NCBI GenBank assembly: GCA_002335845.1
Contig: DDCV01000142.1
Location: forward strand, 1-8,728
Length of the DNA stretch: 8,728 nt
Reading direction: 5' to 3'
DNA from: Rickettsiales bacterium UBA1997
Lineage (GTDB): Bacteria; Pseudomonadota; Alphaproteobacteria; Rickettsiales; UBA1997
Of the stretch, positions 1 through 6,570 are shown piece after piece. Made by a program: the position numbers and the translations under genes. Each line of letters starts with the position of its first letter. The stretch's first letter is position 1. The notes below the pieces were generated by a model that saw only the letters and a program-made list of their open reading frames with translations, was not told the origin of the DNA and made no database searches.

Positions 1-3000
1 GCGGTTTATGACGTCAAAGAAATTACATTTAAAAATCATAATTACTATTACAAATGTAAAACAAGCCCATTATGCGATGCCTTAGTTAAAAATGCCAAAG
101 ATCAAGGTGTTTTGGATCAAAAAACTCAAATATTAGTTCAACTTTATAAAGATAAAGAATTTAAAAATCCTCTCCTAGAAGAAAGCCAAGCAAAAGATGG
201 TGATGATAATCTTCTTTATCTCGATCGAGAAGGTAAAGTTACCAAACTTACAACTAATAAACTCCATTTTAAGCAAAAAAACACATCGGTCACCGTCAAT
301 AAATTAAAAGAAAATGAAGTTGTCTTGGTTGATTTAAAAGTAGTAGGAGGGGCTGGAGAAGAAAGTTTAAAAAATAAAACCGTAATTCACGCTGTTGGTC
401 CTGATTATAGAAAAGATGATATTAAAAAATTATCTTCTAACGCCAGAAAAAGAAAGCTAAAAGAAATCTATCAAAAAGCCCTCGATAAAGCTTATGATAA
501 TGGTATTAAATCTATCGCCCTACCAGTTTTGTCAGTTGGAGTTTTTAATTTTCCTGCTAAAGAAGCAGCTGAGGTTGTAGCCGATATTTTAAAAACAAAT
601 TGTCAACGCTTTGATAAAATTGAGGTTTGCGATAAAAATCAAGACAGGAATAAGCAAGATCAAGAAACTGAAATAATTCAATTAATCAAAGAAAATTTAG
701 CATCAAGCCAATCTAAGCCAAATTACAATTTATCCGATCAATTAAAATCAGGATTTGAGAAATCTCTAACCCCCAAAAGATATCAAGCGGCTTTGTCAAT
801 ATTGCATCGTTATTGTGGTGTTAATGTAGATTCATTGACACAAGGGTTACAAGAATATTTAGATAATGCAGAAAAATTTAAAGGTATAAATTTTGATTTT
901 GATAAGACGGATGATTTCGATAAAGATTTAGAATCTAAGAGGCGTGATCTTGCACAATTTAACAAAAACTGCTATGATTTCTTCGCAAAAGATAGCGATA
1001 AAATGTGGAAAAAAATTGCTGAATTTGCCACAAATGAAGCTAAAGCTAAAGATTTATTAAGAATTAAAGAAAAATTTAATTTTCACAAAGATGATAATAA
1101 TTTTCAAGAAATAGTAAGCATCTTTGATGTTTTATATAATCAAGATTCTTCAAATCAAACTCTAGAGGATAGTTTACAAGAGCTAAAGAAAATTATTATC
1201 TGCGCAAGACTAAAAAAGAAGGTCGCCAATATATCTGAAAAAGATGCAAATCGTTTAGCTGATGGCTTTATTAATAATAACCAAAATATAGATTTAATCA
1301 AAAAAGATCCATCTTTAAAAGACAAAATCTCAGCACAAAAAATAGAAAATATTTTTAGCAAATTTGTTTCTTTAGGTAAAATTGAAAATATTGAAGATTT
1401 AAAATTTAGAATTTACGAGAAAAAAGTTACGCAGTTTCAAGAAAAGTTTAGCAATGAAGTTTTGCTGCTTGATGAAGTAAAGGCAGTCAAAATGGCAGGA
1501 GATGAGGTTGTTTTCAGGGGGATTAGCTTACCATCTCAGATATCACTTCAAGAGCAAGAAGCAATTATTAACAAATCATTTCTAAGCGCTAATATTCCTC
1601 AGGCTAAATCAGCAACTAAAAATGAAAGGCAAGATCTAGGATCTTTACAAATATTAAAAAACAGAATACCGAGTCCAGTTGGCGAAGGAAATAGAATCTC
1701 ATATGCGGTAGCTACTTCTTTAAATCCAAAAACTGCAATAGAATATGCCACTAAAAGCGATAAATATGGTTGGATTTATGAAATTAGACCACAACAACAT
1801 AAAAATGCGGTATTAATAAAAGGAGTATATAATGAGGTTGATTTTTCAGAAATTAAACCAGAAGAGATATATGCTGCTTATCTTATAGAGCAATGCGAAG
1901 ATAAAGAAACATCTAAAGTAACTAAAAAAATTCTTAATCCTCAATTTAAAAAAAGAGCTACTGATCAACCTCAAGAAAAGCTTCAAGAGGAAACCGATAT
2001 AACTAGAGTAAACTTATTATCTAAAATCGCTGAAAAGTCAGGCGAAATAGATAAATATTTAAGAAACATTTCATTACAAGCTACAAAAAGCTTTAATGAT
2101 TTGGCAGCAAAACATGATTTAAAATTTGATAACGGGTCTCCTTCTGATACTATTATTTCACTAGATACAGCAGAGCAATCCGAGCTTATTAAAAAAGAAA
2201 GAGGGGTAGGTCATCAACATAAATTAAAAAAATTTATGGAAAATGTATCATGGGCACAACCACCGAGACCAGAAACAATTCCAGAGGAGTTTGATGAAGC
2301 ATCTAAGGGGAATAGAAAATTAACACCAAACCCTGATGCGTATGCTGACCCCCAATCGCTCAGAGAAATTACGGCAATTAGTAAGTCAGATAAAGACTTA
2401 ATAGAAATCAAAACCTCGGGGGTCAATAACTGGTGCGGCTATTTTGCTTTGGCAAATTGCCTAAAATATCAGCCTAGATATGTCAAAGACACTGCCTATC
2501 GAAATTTAGGAATTGATGCGTCTGAAGCTATAAAATTATATTATAATGAATTGCTGACACATTTTAACACATTCAATACTGCTAATAGAGATTATGATAA
2601 AAATCTAAAGCTTGCAGAAGAAATGCCTTATGATACTGGGGATCAACAAATTAAACGCGCAGCAAGGATTTCAGAATTAGAATCTATTGAAAGCGAACAA
2701 TTTTCAACTAAAACTGGCTTTTATATTGCAGAATTCAAAAAATTGAAAGCCTTAAAAGAAAATCTTGATGCACAAAGTCCGTCAGGAGATTTGTTACAAG
2801 AGCTAGAAAAAATTTCACATAACGAAGAAAATGATAAATTATATCAATTTTTCATTGGCGGCTTTATACAAAAAAAATACCGTGAAGAATGGAAGAGTAT
2901 TCACCAAGCATTGCGGTTTGAGCAAATTTTTAATCAATGCAACTCTGATCAATTAGTCTTCGGTCTTTGTGATGAGGATAATCAGATCGGAATGTTCGCC

Positions 3001-5241
3001 GAATCATATATCTCTCTTGAACAAATAAAATTTCTAGCTCAACAGCTAAATACTTTATTTAAAGTTGTTGAGAATAGTCATCAGCAAGGTAATCAAAATC
3101 CAATTTCATTGGAATGCTTTAGTGCTGAAGTTGCTCATTTTTTCAACACAAGTGAAAATAAGAATCAGGTTATATTATTGCTTGGTAATTTTTTGAGTGC
3201 TAGCCCACAAGATTTAGAGAGTGGTAATTTTACTATAAATCCAAATCTTAATCAAGAATCTTTTAATTCAGGAATAGAATCAAAATTTCAAGAAGAATTA
3301 GAGAAAATTTTTTACCAAATATTGGCAGTTGAAGCTCATGTATCAAGCAATTTTAAAGAAAAAGGGACAGCAATACTCAAACAACAGTATGAAAAAATAA
3401 TTGATCAAGCTACCAGTCAATTAAAGATAAATTATCAAGATTATCAAACAGCAATTGACCAAGCTTCTGCTAAGTTAAAAGGAAAAGAATGCAATAATAC
3501 ACAAGATTATCTCTCAATTATTACTAAAGTTGTCACAGATATTGATGAAGACTTGCCTAAAATTACTCAACATAAACTTGAAGTAACTAATAGGATTAAA
3601 GAAGATATTGCCAAATTCGAACAAGCCAAAGAAATCTTAACTAAAACAACTGAACAAGGTACTAATTTATTACAAGTTTTAACAACTGCCATTCAACAAA
3701 ACAGTGTTATAGAGCTTCGCATCAGCAATCCAAATGTCGGGCATTACACGGCAATGATACCTAAAAATTTGCACGATAGTCTTGGGCAAGATGAGTCGCG
3801 AGCAGAAGAAAGTGTAACTAAATTAAGAGGAGAAGCTCAAGCTCAAGCTCAAGCTCAAGCTCAAGCAAGTAAATTAGGGGGGGAAAATCAAAATGATGGC
3901 TTGGTATTAATGCTCTATAAGAAATATTATCGCACTCTTTTTGGCAATGAGTTTAGTTCAAGAAAAGAAAGTAGAAGTGAGAAGCTGAGTGAATTATTAG
4001 ATAAATTTAATAAATATCTAGATTATGATGATATTTCCGGACCTGCTCTTCGCCTAAAAGATGGAGATGTTAGAAGAGATTTCGCTTTTAAAAATAATAC
4101 TATGCTGCATTGGGCAATAGCAAATGCTGAGAATGACATCGCTAATGTTTTAATTAATAAAATTAATGAAAAAAATTTTTTTGATATCTACCAAGAAACA
4201 TCATTTGATAATAACCCTCTTCACCTATTAATTGCCAAGGGCTATATTGATAAAGATAAGGACAGTAAAGAAGTAAAGCCAAGCAACAAAGATTTAGCTC
4301 TAAAAATTATACAACATGCGCCACTGCAAACTTTTTTGCAAAAAACTACAGCGCAGGAAGGTCTTCCAGATTCAGGGTTAACAGTTTTAGATCTTGCGGT
4401 TTTAAGGGGTGATATTCAATTGGTAACAAATATTTGTGCAAATATTTCAAAGCATAAGGAGAGTAAAACTAAAGAAGGTAAAAAAAAACTCACAGATATT
4501 ATTGATGACTCAAAAAAATATCTAAATAAAAGTAAGTCAGAAGTTTTAAGTCTTTTACGAGGAAATTGGCAAAAATTTAACAACGAAAATATTAACCCAG
4601 GGCGCGAAGACATTAAAAACATTTTAGATAGTCAAGTAACACCAAGCCCTTCTCCAAATACTAAAAGAGAAGAAATCCTACTTGATCAATTTCTTAAAGA
4701 AAGCGGCAATGAAGACTTCAAAATAATATCATCAGAAACTGATGAAGTATATGTAAACAGAATAAACAGTCTCGATAAAGTCAAAAATCAGGCAAAACCA
4801 CAATATTATTGCGGCATTGGTATTGAGGTTGATTTAATATTTGATAAAAATGAAGATGGTTCAGAAAATCTAAATAAAATTACTGGCTTTAATGTTAAAA
4901 AAGTTTTTGATGAATCACCAGCAGCGGCATTGGGAATTGAAGCAGGGAAAGATTTGATTCTTAATAATGCAATTGAAAAAACTGATGAAACGCCATTTAT
5001 TGGTCAAAATGGTGTAATTAATAATGAAAATCTTATCAGTGCAGTGCAAAAAATTAGAAATGGCGATTTGTCTAATATAAAAGATATCGGGAGTGATAAA
5101 AAAATAAATCCAAAAGCTATTTGGGATTCAATGATTTATGATATACCAGTAAAGAAATCTACAGTAAGTGATTACGAAGTAGCCAGAAGGAATAACAAAG
5201 AACGCCAGTTGAAGAAATGCTTGTCCAATTCTTTACCTTGA
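1..5241 (+). CDS. Giant multi-domain effector/toxin candidate (macro, ART, OTU-like protease, ankyrin, PDZ), 5' end missing
   Basis: The frame is open from base 1 to the TGA at 5239-5241, so at least 1746 residues are visible and the true start lies upstream. The TTG at 112 is not a credible start, because the 37 codons before it are open with the same composition and no good ribosome site precedes it. Codons counted from base 1: macro-domain C-terminal half about 110-206; helical, charged region about 207-495; ART-like domain about 499-630; linker with a Pro-rich patch near 750-780; cysteine-protease-like motifs with C812 and H1248; predicted coiled coil about 1095-1220; (Ala-Gln)5 at 1279-1288; ankyrin repeats about 1363-1487; PDZ-like domain about 1601-1689. 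No transmembrane segment is seen, so a soluble, probably secreted protein acting in a host or target cell is inferred. Bacterial proteins joining ankyrin and OTU modules are known from arthropod symbionts (for example Spiroplasma Spaid), but identity with any of them is not claimed. The reading frame is certain; the function is inferred. Confidence 0.9.
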   Translation, partial: AVYDVKEITFKNHNYYYKCKTSPLCDALVKNAKDQGVLDQKTQILVQLYKDKEFKNPLLEESQAKDGDDNLLYLDREGKVTKLTTNKLHFKQKNTSVTVNKLKENEVVLVDLKVVGGAGEESLKNKTVIHAVGPDYRKDDIKKLSSNARKRKLKEIYQKALDKAYDNGIKSIALPVLSVGVFNFPAKEAAEVVADILKTNCQRFDKIEVCDKNQDRNKQDQETEIIQLIKENLASSQSKPNYNLSDQLKSGFEKSLTPKRYQAALSILHRYCGVNVDSLTQGLQEYLDNAEKFKGINFDFDKTDDFDKDLESKRRDLAQFNKNCYDFFAKDSDKMWKKIAEFATNEAKAKDLLRIKEKFNFHKDDNNFQEIVSIFDVLYNQDSSNQTLEDSLQELKKIIICARLKKKVANISEKDANRLADGFINNNQNIDLIKKDPSLKDKISAQKIENIFSKFVSLGKIENIEDLKFRIYEKKVTQFQEKFSNEVLLLDEVKAVKMAGDEVVFRGISLPSQISLQEQEAIINKSFLSANIPQAKSATKNERQDLGSLQILKNRIPSPVGEGNRISYAVATSLNPKTAIEYATKSDKYGWIYEIRPQQHKNAVLIKGVYNEVDFSEIKPEEIYAAYLIEQCEDKETSKVTKKILNPQFKKRATDQPQEKLQEETDITRVNLLSKIAEKSGEIDKYLRNISLQATKSFNDLAAKHDLKFDNGSPSDTIISLDTAEQSELIKKERGVGHQHKLKKFMENVSWAQPPRPETIPEEFDEASKGNRKLTPNPDAYADPQSLREITAISKSDKDLIEIKTSGVNNWCGYFALANCLKYQPRYVKDTAYRNLGIDASEAIKLYYNELLTHFNTFNTANRDYDKNLKLAEEMPYDTGDQQIKRAARISELESIESEQFSTKTGFYIAEFKKLKALKENLDAQSPSGDLLQELEKISHNEENDKLYQFFIGGFIQKKYREEWKSIHQALRFEQIFNQCNSDQLVFGLCDEDNQIGMFAESYISLEQIKFLAQQLNTLFKVVENSHQQGNQNPISLECFSAEVAHFFNTSENKNQVILLLGNFLSASPQDLESGNFTINPNLNQESFNSGIESKFQEELEKIFYQILAVEAHVSSNFKEKGTAILKQQYEKIIDQATSQLKINYQDYQTAIDQASAKLKGKECNNTQDYLSIITKVVTDIDEDLPKITQHKLEVTNRIKEDIAKFEQAKEILTKTTEQGTNLLQVLTTAIQQNSVIELRISNPNVGHYTAMIPKNLHDSLGQDESRAEESVTKLRGEAQAQAQAQAQASKLGGENQNDGLVLMLYKKYYRTLFGNEFSSRKESRSEKLSELLDKFNKYLDYDDISGPALRLKDGDVRRDFAFKNNTMLHWAIANAENDIANVLINKINEKNFFDIYQETSFDNNPLHLLIAKGYIDKDKDSKEVKPSNKDLALKIIQHAPLQTFLQKTTAQEGLPDSGLTVLDLAVLRGDIQLVTNICANISKHKESKTKEGKKKLTDIIDDSKKYLNKSKSEVLSLLRGNWQKFNNENINPGREDIKNILDSQVTPSPSPNTKREEILLDQFLKESGNEDFKIISSETDEVYVNRINSLDKVKNQAKPQYYCGIGIEVDLIFDKNEDGSENLNKITGFNVKKVFDESPAAALGIEAGKDLILNNAIEKTDETPFIGQNGVINNENLISAVQKIRNGDLSNIKDIGSDKKINPKAIWDSMIYDIPVKKSTVSDYEVARRNNKERQLKKCLSNSLP
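328..618 (+). other. Macro domain, C-terminal half (ADP-ribose binding or hydrolysis)
   Basis: Codons 128-136 read VIHAVGPDY, the usual VIHxVGPxW/Y strand of macro domains. Codons 171-191 then give SIALPVLSVGVFNFP followed by AKEAAE, matching the family's SIAFPxISTGxxGFPxxEAA block, which holds the loop that wraps the ADP-ribose phosphates. Spacing between the blocks (about 40 residues, with the helix KIYQKAL-type segment and YDNGIKS between them) is as expected. The first half of the domain, which normally carries a NAAN motif and a GGGV loop, is not clearly recognisable in codons 1-127, although CDALVKNAKD at codons 25-34 could be a degenerate equivalent. Macro domains bind ADP-ribose and some remove it from proteins; whether this one is catalytic cannot be told from the sequence. 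Confidence 0.72.
1495..1890 (+). other. Cholera/pertussis-toxin-like mono-ADP-ribosyltransferase domain candidate
   Basis: The order and local sequence follow the R-S-E class of bacterial ARTs. VVFRG at codons 503-507 supplies the NAD-binding Arg (R506), like LYRAD in heat-labile enterotoxin. YAVATSLNP at 568-576 aligns with the YVSTS strand, here A571-T572-S573. WIYEI at 591-595 matches the following YIYVI strand. VYNEVDFSEIKPEEIYAAY at 609-627 aligns with the catalytic loop and the PxxxIxxxY stretch that follows it in enterotoxin and pertussis S1, placing the catalytic Glu at E612. The residue two before the Glu, usually Gln or Glu, is Tyr (Y610). Members transfer ADP-ribose from NAD to a host protein. 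The fold assignment is by motif alignment only, and activity is uncertain because two motif positions are altered. Confidence 0.6.
2416..3768 (+). other. OTU/papain-like cysteine protease candidate with long helical insertion
   Basis: Codons 806-823 contain GVNNWCGYFALANCLKY. The C812-x-x-x-A-L-A spacing matches the Cys-helix start of OTU deubiquitinases (DGxCLFRALA) and other clan CA proteases. Codons 1237-1254 read IELRISNPNVGHYTAMIP, resembling the C-terminal strand pair in which the catalytic His sits in a [NG]HY motif (H1248). About 436 residues separate Cys and His, far more than in a compact OTU domain. The insert holds the segment LEQIKFLAQQLNTLF (about 1008-1022) and a coiled-coil-like run at about 1095-1220. 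The Asp three before the Cys in OTU enzymes is Asn here (N809). OTU enzymes cleave ubiquitin chains. A C39-like or other papain-fold protease is an alternative, and Cys and His could also belong to different domains. Confidence 0.5.
3283..3660 (+). other. Coiled-coil-like helical region with an 18-residue imperfect repeat
   Basis: Codons 1095-1220 are rich in Glu, Lys, Gln, Ile and Leu with few Pro or Gly and heptad-like spacing, indicating long helices. Within it IDQATSQLK (codons 1134-1142, bases 3400-3426) recurs as IDQASAKLK (codons 1152-1160, bases 3454-3480), an 18-residue period in which both the protein and much of the DNA are similar. It lies just before the putative catalytic His and is probably part of the arm inserted in the protease domain. 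Helicity is judged by eye. Confidence 0.5.
3835..3864 (+). repeat. Perfect hexanucleotide tandem repeat (GCTCAA)x5, encoding (Ala-Gln)5
   Basis: Five exact copies of GCTCAA run in frame from 3835 to 3864 and encode alternating Ala-Gln. They are flanked by the similar peptides KLRGE (before) and KLGGE (after). A run of seven G lies 12 bases beyond, at 3877-3883. Copy-number changes would keep the frame and only alter the length of the linker between the protease-like region and the ankyrin region. Confidence 0.95.
4087..4461 (+). other. Ankyrin-repeat region (about three degenerate repeats)
   Basis: Three blocks carry the ankyrin signature: NNTMLHWAIANAENDIANVL from codon 1365 (NxTxLHxAxxxxxxxxxxxL), NNPLHLLIAKG from codon 1404, and SGLTVLDLAVLRGDIQLV from codon 1458 (GxTxLDLAxxxGxxxxV). 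Spacers between the repeats are longer than the usual 33-residue period (about 40 and 55), so the repeats are degenerate or interrupted. Ankyrin repeats mediate protein-protein contacts and are frequent in effectors of intracellular bacteria; here they probably choose a target or partner. Confidence 0.75.
4801..5067 (+). other. C-terminal PDZ-like domain
   Basis: CGIGIEVDL at codons 1604-1612 fits the carboxylate-binding GIGxxx loop and strand. ITGFNVKKVFDESPAAALGI (1627-1646) followed by EAGKDLIL fits the canonical V-x-x-SPAxxAGIxxGDxIL core of PDZ domains from HtrA and C-terminal processing proteases. No protease domain of those families is seen in the visible part of the protein. After the core, a segment with NENLISAVQKIRNGD (ending at codon 1689) corresponds to the last PDZ helix. 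PDZ domains bind C-terminal peptides, so this is probably a docking or targeting module. It ends about 57 residues before the stop. Confidence 0.68.
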
Positions 5242-5278
5242 CCATAATGATTAAGATTAGAGAAATTGCTATTACATG
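5242..5278. other. Short convergent intergenic gap, no clear terminator
   Basis: These 37 bases separate the stop codons of two convergent genes. I see no strong stem followed by a T-run within it on either strand, so transcripts may run into the opposite gene or end by another mechanism. Confidence 0.5.
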
Positions 5279-6442
5279 CTAAATCATGCGAGTATTACCA
5301 TAATCGATGTTATCATGATATTTTTTCTTAGTTAAGGCCAAGATTAAGCCAAAACATATTGCCATCGATAATATCGAAGAGCCGCCATAGCTAATAAATG
5401 GTAGAGTCATGCCCTTTGTTGGTAAAAGCCTTAAAGTCACGCCAATATTAATGGTTACTTGTAAAATAAACTGCATTATCAAGCCACATAATGCCAGATG
5501 CCTAAACATATTATTTTCTTTTGAGGCTTTTTTTACAACTCTGCCAAATATGAATAATATTATTAATAATATTGCGATACATGACAAAACACCAAATTCT
5601 TCAGCAATTACAGCGAAAATAAAATCGGTGTGAGCATCTGGTATGTGAGTTTTTACCACTCCAGCTCCGGGTCCAACTCCGAAAAATGAGCCGTTGATAT
5701 AGGCATCTATCGACATATCAGCTTGATAGTTTTTGCCATCTAAATCTAAAAAACGATTTATCCTATCCTGCACATGAGGAAATTTTATGTAAGCCAAAGC
5801 TCCACCGCATAACGCCAAAAAGCCAATAATGAAAACCAGCAACATTGGTAGGCCAAATAAAAAAAGCTGCAATGACCACAACAGGGCAAAAATCATCGTC
5901 ATGCCAAAATCAGGTTGCAAAATCAACAAAGCTACGACCGCTATCAATAATGCGATAGAAGCTACATAGTTGAATAAAAATCTTTTCTGAGAAAAGCTGT
6001 ATAGAATATAAGCATTGGTAACTACAAAAAAAGTCTTGGCAAATTCTGAGGGCTGTAAAGTAAATCCAAAAATAGAGATCCATCTTTTCGAACCCTTAGC
6101 TTCAAAACCAAATATTAATAAATAAACCATCAACAACAAGCTAACAAACATACCAATGATGGCTAGCAGCTTTATTTCTTTTAAGTTTAAAAAAGATATT
6201 GCAACCAATATTATGATTGCCACAGCAGCGAATATTAGCTGCTTTCTAATGAAGGTGAATTTATCAACATCTATTCTTTCAGCAACTGAAGGACTTGATG
6301 AAATTATCATGATGGCGCCAAAGGCAACCATAAAAATAACAAAGAAAAAATTAATTTTATCAACATCTAGCCACCATTTTTGCAAAAAATTTAAATTAGA
6401 GCGATCGAAGCGTTTATAATTATTGATATTGGAATTAAACAT
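5279..6442 (-). CDS. ftsW: FtsW, septal peptidoglycan glycosyltransferase (SEDS family)
   Basis: FtsW polymerises lipid II into glycan strands at the division septum together with its class B PBP partner (FtsI). The 387-residue product has about ten hydrophobic membrane segments and the SEDS motifs: GSKRW at 117-121 with LQPSEFAK at 129-136, QPDFG at 176-180, PDAHTDFIFAVIAEEFG at 268-284 (D273 at the position of the essential extracellular Asp), and PTKGMTLPFISYGGSS at 341-356. PFISYGGSS after PTKGMTL, and GFTLQPSEFAK, favour FtsW over RodA. Length is normal for FtsW. The ATG at 6442-6440 starts a plausible cytoplasmic N terminus but has no clear Shine-Dalgarno. The stop is TAG. It converges on the giant gene with a 37-base gap and diverges from argH. 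murG, murC and other dcw partners are not in the window, so the division cluster is broken up here. Confidence 0.93.
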   Translation of the reverse strand: MFNSNINNYKRFDRSNLNFLQKWWLDVDKINFFFVIFMVAFGAIMIISSSPSVAERIDVDKFTFIRKQLIFAAVAIIILVAISFLNLKEIKLLAIIGMFVSLLLMVYLLIFGFEAKGSKRWISIFGFTLQPSEFAKTFFVVTNAYILYSFSQKRFLFNYVASIALLIAVVALLILQPDFGMTMIFALLWSLQLFLFGLPMLLVFIIGFLALCGGALAYIKFPHVQDRINRFLDLDGKNYQADMSIDAYINGSFFGVGPGAGVVKTHIPDAHTDFIFAVIAEEFGVLSCIAILLIILFIFGRVVKKASKENNMFRHLALCGLIMQFILQVTINIGVTLRLLPTKGMTLPFISYGGSSILSMAICFGLILALTKKKYHDNIDYGNTRMI

Positions 6443-6467
6443 TTTATGTTTTTAATGATATTTTTTA

Positions 6468-6502
6468 CGGCCAACTATGGCCGACGCGCAAGTCGCGCTT
6501 GC
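6468..6502. repeat. GC-rich double hairpin in the ftsW/argH divergent region
   Basis: CGGCCA (6468-6473) and TGGCCG (6478-6483) form a perfect 6-bp stem with loop ACTA. Immediately after it, GCAAG (6488-6492) and CTTGC (6498-6502) form a 5-bp stem with loop TCGCG; a competing GCGC/GCGC pairing (6486-6489 with 6495-6498) is also possible. About two thirds of the bases here are G or C, in contrast to the very AT-rich surroundings. On neither strand does a T-run follow in the right place for an intrinsic terminator, and the flanking genes point away from each other. An operator, an RNA leader structure or a short dispersed palindromic element are the open options. Confidence 0.6.
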
Positions 6503-6545
6503 TAACAAAATTAACTAATGATTTTACACTAAGTTATTTTGTTAG
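6502..6545. repeat. AT-rich inverted repeat upstream of argH
   Basis: CTAACAAAAT (6502-6511) is exactly complementary to ATTTTGTTAG (6536-6545). Allowing one bulged T at 6512, the stem extends by AAC/GTT to 13 pairs around a loop of about 17 bases. The right arm overlaps the candidate -10 box, so it could be a binding site for a dimeric regulator of argH and/or ftsW. The pairing is seen directly; the role is inferred. Confidence 0.55.
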
Positions 6546-6548
6546 AAT
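6540..6548 (+). promoter_or_regulatory. Candidate extended -10 promoter for argH
   Basis: TGTTAGAAT contains TG, one base, then TAGAAT, which matches five of six bases of the sigma-70 -10 consensus in extended form. A TTTACA at 6523-6528 resembles a -35 box, but its 14-base spacing is short. Transcription would begin near 6555, giving a leader of about 16 bases. AT-rich DNA produces such matches by chance, so confidence is low. Confidence 0.3.
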
Positions 6549-6570
6549 TAACAAAAAAGTTTTTTAAGCA

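Noticed and set aside
112..114. TTG as the start codon of the giant gene
   Set aside because: The frame is open back to base 1 with the same composition, and no convincing ribosome site precedes the TTG; the gene is simply cut by the window edge.
4169..4182. A7T7 tract
   Set aside because: It encodes ordinary Lys-Asn-Phe codons in AT-rich DNA; intrinsic bending is possible but nothing ties it to a function.
1155..4622. Short minus-strand open frames (1155-1361, 2214-2426, 4416-4622) within the giant gene
   Set aside because: All are about 70 codons, antisense to a continuous coding frame, and show no motif or ribosome site.
5283..5326. Possible plus-strand terminator: ATCATG/CATGAT with TTTTTT, just inside the ftsW 3' end
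   Set aside because: The arms are only six bases with a loop of about 26, and the T-run follows a self-complementary TATCATGATA; too weak to call an intrinsic terminator.
5409..6419. Short plus-strand open frames (5409-5633 and 6156-6419) within ftsW
   Set aside because: They are antisense to conserved FtsW segments, with hydrophobic or Lys-rich translations expected from the complement, and show no domain.
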